A stretch of 6,212 nt of DNA from Pseudomonadota bacterium (lineage in GTDB: Bacteria > Desulfobacterota > Desulfobulbia > Desulfobulbales > JAGXFP01), in contig DAOVJK010000188.1 in the NCBI GenBank assembly GCA_030673265.1, forward strand, positions 1-6,212, given 5' to 3'. Shown in pieces: positions 4,387-6,212 of the stretch; the first letter of the stretch is position 1; each line of letters opens with the position of its first letter. The translations under genes and the position numbers were made by a program. Below the pieces are notes generated by a model that did no database searches, was not told where the DNA came from, and saw only the letters and a list, made by a program, of their open reading frames with translations.

Positions 4387-6162
4387 TTATTTACGCCGGC
4401 CGGGATTTTTCCTGGCCGGTTTTTTTTTGGCTTTTGGGGGAGCGGTGGTCCGGCCGCTTTTGATGGTGATACTCTCCAGGGCTTTTCTTTGTTGCCTACG
4501 CGCGGTTGCGCCTTTGGCGATTTTGATTTTGCGACCGTCCCGATCCAGTCCGGCTACATACATGGCGGTTGAGATGGTGCCGGGGGTCGGGGTGAAGTCC
4601 TGAAACTGTCGGACTTCCATCCCTAGTTTACTTACCTCCGTGGCCAGATTATTCATGTCAGCCTCGGAGCAGCCCGGATGGGAGGCAATAAAGTAGGGGA
4701 TGAAATGCAGTTTTCGTTTGCCTGCCAGCTGTCGGCAAAGAGCAAGGAATTCGCGCAGCAGCTTGCCGCCAGGTTTATGCATCAGTCGCAGCACCTCATC
4801 CTCGGTATGTTCCGGGGCAATCTTCATGGCGCCCGGCAGGTGTTTGTCGAGCAACTTTTTCAGCAGCTTCGGGGTCTTCAGCAATAATTCCATGCGGAGG
4901 CCGGATGAAATGTGGAGATGCTTGACCCCGTCAATCCGGGCGCATTCGTCGAGTAAATCAAGAAAACGTTGTTCGTCAATTTCCAGGTTCTTGCAGAGTT
5001 CCGGGAAAAAACAATCATGTTTGCGGCACTCTTTGATCCGGCAGGAGGTGGCGAATAAATTTGCCGTAGGGCCGCCGAGGTCGCTGATTGTGCCTTTGAA
5101 ATGGCTGCTCTTGGCAAGATCTTTTACTTCTGCGGTAATTGATGCCGGCGAGCGACTGATGACCATCGGGCCCTGATGCCGGGTAATTGCACAGAATGAA
5201 CAGTTCCCCGAGCAGCCGCGGACGATGGTCACTGAATCTTTGACCATCCGCCAGGCCGGGACAGTAGCGGAATCGGGATGCGGGCTGCGCTGGAAGGGCA
5301 GGCGGTACAACCGGTCCAGTTCTTCGGGCTCTAATGGCGGGGCGGGTTGGTTTTGCCAGAGATACATGGCCTGCTGTTTCTGGCTGAGTGGTTGGGAGGA
5401 CAGGGCTCGGGCATGTTTATCGATGGTTAATTCGGCGGCCATGAAGTTAGCTGAATTTGCCGCGATATCCTGCCACGACGGCAGGACCAGCGGCTTCTCC
5501 GTTTCGGAACGGTGCCTGAATTCTTTTTCCGTTAATCTTTCACAGGTGCCGGGAATTCCCGAGAGGTTGTTATTATTGGCCAACCGTTCGGCGATGGTCA
5601 ATATGGCTTTTTCACCCATGCCGAAGACCAGTAGATCCGCTTTGGCATCGGTCATAACCGAGGCCCGGAGTCGGGCCTGCTGGTAATCGTAATGCACAAA
5701 ACGCCGGAGGGACGCCTCAAGGCCGCCGAGGATTATCGGTACTCCCGGGCAGGCTGCCTTGACCAGAGTGGTATAACGAATGGTGGCCCGATCCGGTCGG
5801 CGTCTTTGCTGTTTAGTCTTGGTCTTATGCCAATATGGATTGCCATCCGGTGAGTATGAATCCTGGTCACGGACCTTACCATTACCGGTGTAATTGGCGA
5901 CTATCGAGTCAAGGTTGCCGGCAGTGATCCCGAAGAACAGGCGCGGGGCGCCAAATTCCTGGAAATCCTGGCTGTCCTGATGGCGGGGTTGGGCCAGGAT
6001 CGCCACTTTGAAACCGTGGACTTCCAGCCATCGGCCGATGAGCGATATGCCGAAGGATGGGTGGTCGACATAGGCATCACCGGTAACCAGCACCACATCG
6101 GGGCGGTCCCAGCCTCTGGCCAGCATCTCTTTTCGGTTGGTTGGTAAAAAGTTGTTATTCAT
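4387..6162 (-). CDS. ygiQ: YgiQ-family (UPF0313) radical SAM protein
   Basis: A 591-aa cytoplasmic protein matching the YgiQ family throughout. Residues 1-300 are the Radical_SAM_N region with the family signature DVVLVTGDAYVDHPSFG (22-38) and ILGGLEASLRRF (144-155). The radical SAM core follows with the CxxxCxxC motif at Cys317, Cys321 and Cys324 (VRGCSGNCSFCAI), which should hold a [4Fe-4S] cluster binding S-adenosylmethionine. A second Cys group (374, 379, 384, 390) may bind metal. The segment FTPTPGTISTAMYVAGLD (523-540) begins the DUF3362-type C-terminus, which ends early in a Lys/Arg/Pro-rich tail (about 569-591); E. coli YgiQ is longer. The reaction is not established. The N-terminus matches family starts closely, so ATG 6162 is likely correct despite a weak ribosome binding site. 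It is convergent with the cyclophilin gene. No terminator in its own direction was found between 4222 and 4386. Confidence 0.95.
   Translation of the reverse strand: MNNNFLPTNRKEMLARGWDRPDVVLVTGDAYVDHPSFGISLIGRWLEVHGFKVAILAQPRHQDSQDFQEFGAPRLFFGITAGNLDSIVANYTGNGKVRDQDSYSPDGNPYWHKTKTKQQRRRPDRATIRYTTLVKAACPGVPIILGGLEASLRRFVHYDYQQARLRASVMTDAKADLLVFGMGEKAILTIAERLANNNNLSGIPGTCERLTEKEFRHRSETEKPLVLPSWQDIAANSANFMAAELTIDKHARALSSQPLSQKQQAMYLWQNQPAPPLEPEELDRLYRLPFQRSPHPDSATVPAWRMVKDSVTIVRGCSGNCSFCAITRHQGPMVISRSPASITAEVKDLAKSSHFKGTISDLGGPTANLFATSCRIKECRKHDCFFPELCKNLEIDEQRFLDLLDECARIDGVKHLHISSGLRMELLLKTPKLLKKLLDKHLPGAMKIAPEHTEDEVLRLMHKPGGKLLREFLALCRQLAGKRKLHFIPYFIASHPGCSEADMNNLATEVSKLGMEVRQFQDFTPTPGTISTAMYVAGLDRDGRKIKIAKGATARRQQRKALESITIKSGRTTAPPKAKKKPARKNPGRRK
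4396..4428 (+). terminator. Strong intrinsic terminator for the plus strand, inside the ygiQ coding tail
   Basis: A 9-bp GC-rich stem with one G-T pair (4396-4404 CCGGCCGGG with 4411-4419 CCTGGCCGG) and a 6-nt loop is followed by nine T residues (4420-4428). This is a textbook Rho-independent terminator for plus-strand transcripts, lying about 175 nt after the cyclophilin stop. The same bases encode the last residues of the convergent ygiQ product. On the minus strand the stem is preceded by A residues and not followed by a T-run, so it should stop only rightward transcription. Confidence 0.85.
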
Positions 6163-6212
6163 TTTTGATCGTTGTTCCCAGCGTTGGATTTTTACCTCAA
6201 TTTATAAGGTAA

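Noticed and set aside
4700..5176. Plus-strand frame of 158 codons inside ygiQ
   Set aside because: Ser/Arg-rich antisense shadow of a well-conserved radical SAM coding region.
5225..5686. Plus-strand frame of 153 codons inside ygiQ
   Set aside because: Antisense shadow of the conserved ygiQ N-terminal region, with no protein-like motif of its own.

Overview
This 6.2-kb window is chromosomal-type bacterial DNA of moderate GC content, with clearly more AT-rich spacers. The gene content is a YgiQ-type radical SAM protein, a stand-alone PilZ protein, a BtrH-like protein and small CPxC zinc-ribbon sequences. Together these suggest a Gram-negative, probably anaerobic bacterium of the old 'Deltaproteobacteria' (Desulfobacterota or Desulfuromonadota). 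That placement is inference from gene families, not a sequence match. I saw no complete mobile element, CRISPR array, tRNA or rRNA.

Left part (1-2300, all minus strand). The 5' end of a membrane-anchored, proline-rich protein runs off the left edge (possibly DUF2339-like), behind a good sigma-70-type promoter. To its right is a two-gene operon transcribed leftward. First comes an unrecognised 143-aa protein with a helix-turn-helix-like C-terminal half. One base later comes a 334-aa BtrH_N-type protein that keeps the Cys/His/Asp residues of a papain/C39-like acyltransferase or peptidase fold. A TTGACA-type promoter precedes the pair and a weak hairpin follows it. No butirosin-type biosynthetic genes are visible.

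Middle (2230-2940). An AT-rich stretch of about 700 bases lacks an intact long gene but is not empty. On the minus strand it holds a 53-aa zinc-ribbon ORF in which the expected fourth ligand cysteine is Trp. Just upstream, overlapping by ATGA, is a protein-like frame interrupted by TAA. Together they look like the decayed remains of a small coupled gene pair.

Right part. Two plus-strand genes follow: a PilZ (c-di-GMP receptor) protein with both binding motifs intact, and a cytoplasmic cyclophilin (peptidyl-prolyl isomerase) with a complete active site and a strong ribosome binding site. Convergent to them is a full-length ygiQ-family radical SAM gene. The intrinsic terminator serving the cyclophilin strand lies inside the last codons of ygiQ, so one DNA segment carries both a terminator and the basic C-terminal tail of the opposing protein.

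Most of the window is ordinary. The items most worth a second look are the BtrH-like/HTH-like pair, the decayed zinc-ribbon pair, and the terminator embedded in a coding tail.
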